Assembly (NCBI GenBank): GCA_023449275.1
Contig: JAEXJM010000057.1
Location: forward strand, 1 to 64,000
DNA from: Pseudomonadota bacterium
Lineage (GTDB): Bacteria; Pseudomonadota; Gammaproteobacteria; Burkholderiales; Burkholderiaceae_D
Direction of reading: 5' to 3'
DNA length: 64,000 nucleotides
Numbering within the stretch: the stretch's first letter is position 1; each line of letters starts with the position of its first letter. The translations under genes and the position numbers were made by a program. Below, one piece after another: positions 62,415-64,000 of this stretch. A model generated the notes under the pieces. The model made no database searches. It was not told the DNA's origin and saw nothing but the letters and a program-made list of their open reading frames with translations.

Positions 62415-64000
62415 TTAAAGACTGATCTTCAAACGTGAAAGCGTACTCCTCAAAAGCTCGTTTCCAGGATCTTTGGTGCCCACCTGTTTGAATAAGGCGA
62501 TTGCTCCATCTTTATCCCCCTTGATCCACAGCACTTCTCCAAGATGAACGGCAATCTCCGGATCAGCCCTCAACTGGTAAGCCCGTTGCAATTGCCGCTC
62601 TGCCTCATCAATCTTTCCCTGTCTGAACAATACCCATCCAAGGCTATCGGTAATAAAAGGATCATCAGGCGCCAGTTTCATCGCCTTTTCTATCAGGGCA
62701 TACGCTTCCTCGAGCCTGGTATTGCGGTCAGCCAGCGAATACCCCAATGCATTGTATGCCTGCTGATACTGAGGATCGATACCGATAATCTTCCTTAAAG
62801 CGATTTCCATCTCACCATATTTGCCAAGATTTTCCGCTGTCAAGGCATAGTCATACAATATATTGGTACTTTTCGGAAACGCCTCAAGTCCTTTTTTCAG
62901 AACGTCAAAAGCTTCATAAGGTTTCTTTACCTCACGCAATATCTGAGCTTCAGTCAGCAGAAGACGTTCTTTCTCATAAGGATTATCATTCTTGAGTTCC
63001 GAAATAATCTTGCGTGCCCGCTGGATGTTCCCTTTTCTGGCAAATATCTGTGCTTTTTTGATCTTCACAGACAAAGACACATCGTTATCTTCTTCCTGAT
63101 CAATTTTCTCAAGCCATACCAGAGCACTGTCGTAATCCTGCTTCTCTTCCTCAATCTGCGACAATAAAAACAGAACCTGGACAGAATCCTGGTTTTCCTT
63201 GTTCTGTTTCGACGCCGCATGAAGATACTCCGTCAGATATTTCCGGGCCGTTTCAGAATCGTTCTGCTGAATCGACAACAAACCCAAAGAATAAAGAACC
63301 ATCGGATCCTCTGGCTGGGAAAGCCGGATTTTTTCAAATTCCTGTCTTGCTCTCTCATACTGTTTCTGTTTTATGAGCAATCGTGCAGCAGCAATCCGGA
63401 CTTCACGGGACTCGGGATATTTTCCAAGGAAACCAGAAAGAATTTCAATCGCTTCATTCGGATCGGATGAAGCCTGAGCCAGTGCCAGAACAGCCGTTTC
63501 AGAATCCGGTTTCAAGGCAAGCGCCTTTTTGGCCTCTTCCCTGGCGCGTACTGAATCATTATTGAGGTACGCCGACACTGACAATGCAATATGAGCCGCA
63601 GGCATATCCTGATACGGCCTCAGTACATCATCCATTACCGAAAACGCGCCAGCCTTGTCCTTGGTTCCTGCCAGAATCTGCTGAAACTGGAAAAACAAGG
63701 CAGGACGCTCCGCAGGAGAAGCCTTGGCCAGTTGTTTTGAAAACTCTTCCCTGACTTCATCCAGCCTGTTTTCCACTACCAGAAAACCCAGGAAAAAACG
63801 CTGCGCTTCTACAGATTGCGGAGCCAATTCATGCCACAGGCGCGTCGCATCCAGCGCATCACCGGCTTTTCTTGCCTTGACCGCAATTTCAGCCGCTCTT
63901 CTCGCCAGTCGCGGGTCTTTTGTATCTTTGGCGGCATCCATCATGGATTCAAAAGCATAGACCTCCAACCCACGCTGCTCGGCAATGTCCGCACTCAGTA
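62415..64000 (-). CDS. TPR-repeat protein (partial, N-terminus outside window)
   Basis: At least 528 residues; the frame runs open to the end of the window, continuing past a TTG at 63968 with ADIAEQRG, so the start lies beyond base 64000. It consists of about a dozen helical TPR units, e.g. LPDDPFITDSLGWVLFRQGKIDEAERQL (abbreviated), YQQAYNALGYSLADR and PEIAVHLGEVLWIKGDKDGAIAL. The opening DPRLARRAAEIAVKARK is typical of a Burkholderiales family found beside lolB/ispE. No enzymatic domain is visible. TPR proteins of this type are often lipoproteins of the envelope, but the signal region is not in view. Confidence 0.85.
   Translation of the reverse strand, partial: LSADIAEQRGLEVYAFESMMDAAKDTKDPRLARRAAEIAVKARKAGDALDATRLWHELAPQSVEAQRFFLGFLVVENRLDEVREEFSKQLAKASPAERPALFFQFQQILAGTKDKAGAFSVMDDVLRPYQDMPAAHIALSVSAYLNNDSVRAREEAKKALALKPDSETAVLALAQASSDPNEAIEILSGFLGKYPESREVRIAAARLLIKQKQYERARQEFEKIRLSQPEDPMVLYSLGLLSIQQNDSETARKYLTEYLHAASKQNKENQDSVQVLFLLSQIEEEKQDYDSALVWLEKIDQEEDNDVSLSVKIKKAQIFARKGNIQRARKIISELKNDNPYEKERLLLTEAQILREVKKPYEAFDVLKKGLEAFPKSTNILYDYALTAENLGKYGEMEIALRKIIGIDPQYQQAYNALGYSLADRNTRLEEAYALIEKAMKLAPDDPFITDSLGWVLFRQGKIDEAERQLQRAYQLRADPEIAVHLGEVLWIKGDKDGAIALFKQVGTKDPGNELLRSTLSRLKISL

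Overview
The window is a gene-dense bacterial chromosome segment, mostly core genome, from a betaproteobacterium of the order Burkholderiales. Gene order and moderate GC (around half, by eye) make a member of the Oxalobacteraceae such as Oxalobacter the best guess. This rests on runs such as trxA-rho, cysS-mag-accA-tilS-lysC, psd-pssA-leuA, rpsO-pnp, argA/hrpA/cysB and lptG-lptF/pepA, not on a database search. No insertion sequence, integrase, phage gene or CRISPR array was seen.

Layout. 1-4768: end of an RND efflux operon (adaptor tail, inner-membrane pump, outer-membrane channel). 5113-6810: trxA and rho. 7090-9942: a rubrerythrin-like protein that appears to have lost its iron ligands, a nitronate monooxygenase-like protein with a Cys-rich tail, and a double UspA protein. 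10025-15865: minus-strand run lysC, tilS, accA, an AlkA-type glycosylase and cysS. 16148-18047: ppiB, lpxH and an MPG-type glycosylase. 18062-24738: two large tandem DUF748/AsmA-like envelope proteins, the downstream copy split by a one-base frameshift. 24896-28880: cysE, rlmB, rnr. 29083-29167: tRNA-Leu(CAG) behind a consensus sigma-70 promoter. 29906-34577: gltS, an MBL-fold lipid-hydrolase-like protein, trmB and a quinone oxidoreductase. 34832-37426: pnp and rpsO. 37584-38685: two tandem paralogous lipoproteins. 38748-42077: leuA with a leucine-rich leader peptide, pssA, psd. 42431-46383: hsp20-lon, a PEBP-family protein and a second hsp20. 46468-56979: yggX, argA, hrpA, cysB, lptG, lptF, pepA. 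57095-61851: a small Lys-rich secreted protein, an unfamiliar AAA ATPase and a run of small envelope/stress proteins (DUF4142, YqjD/YqjE/YqjK-like, PRC-barrel, BON). 61881-64000: folA and a TPR protein running off the window.

Functional themes. Envelope biogenesis recurs (lpxH, lptFG, pssA, psd, DUF748 proteins, lipoproteins, RND pump). Proteostasis and stress are represented by trxA, two Hsp20, Lon, UspA, YggX and the YqjDEK/BON cluster. RNA metabolism is represented by rho, pnp, rnr, rlmB, trmB, tilS and hrpA. Many units end in strong hairpins with T-runs on both sides, serving convergent genes. The most notable signals are a probable leucine attenuator before leuA, the degenerate rubrerythrin, the frameshifted DUF748 paralogue, the hsp20-lon cassette sitting where ilvC would be expected, and the AAA ATPase of unknown role.
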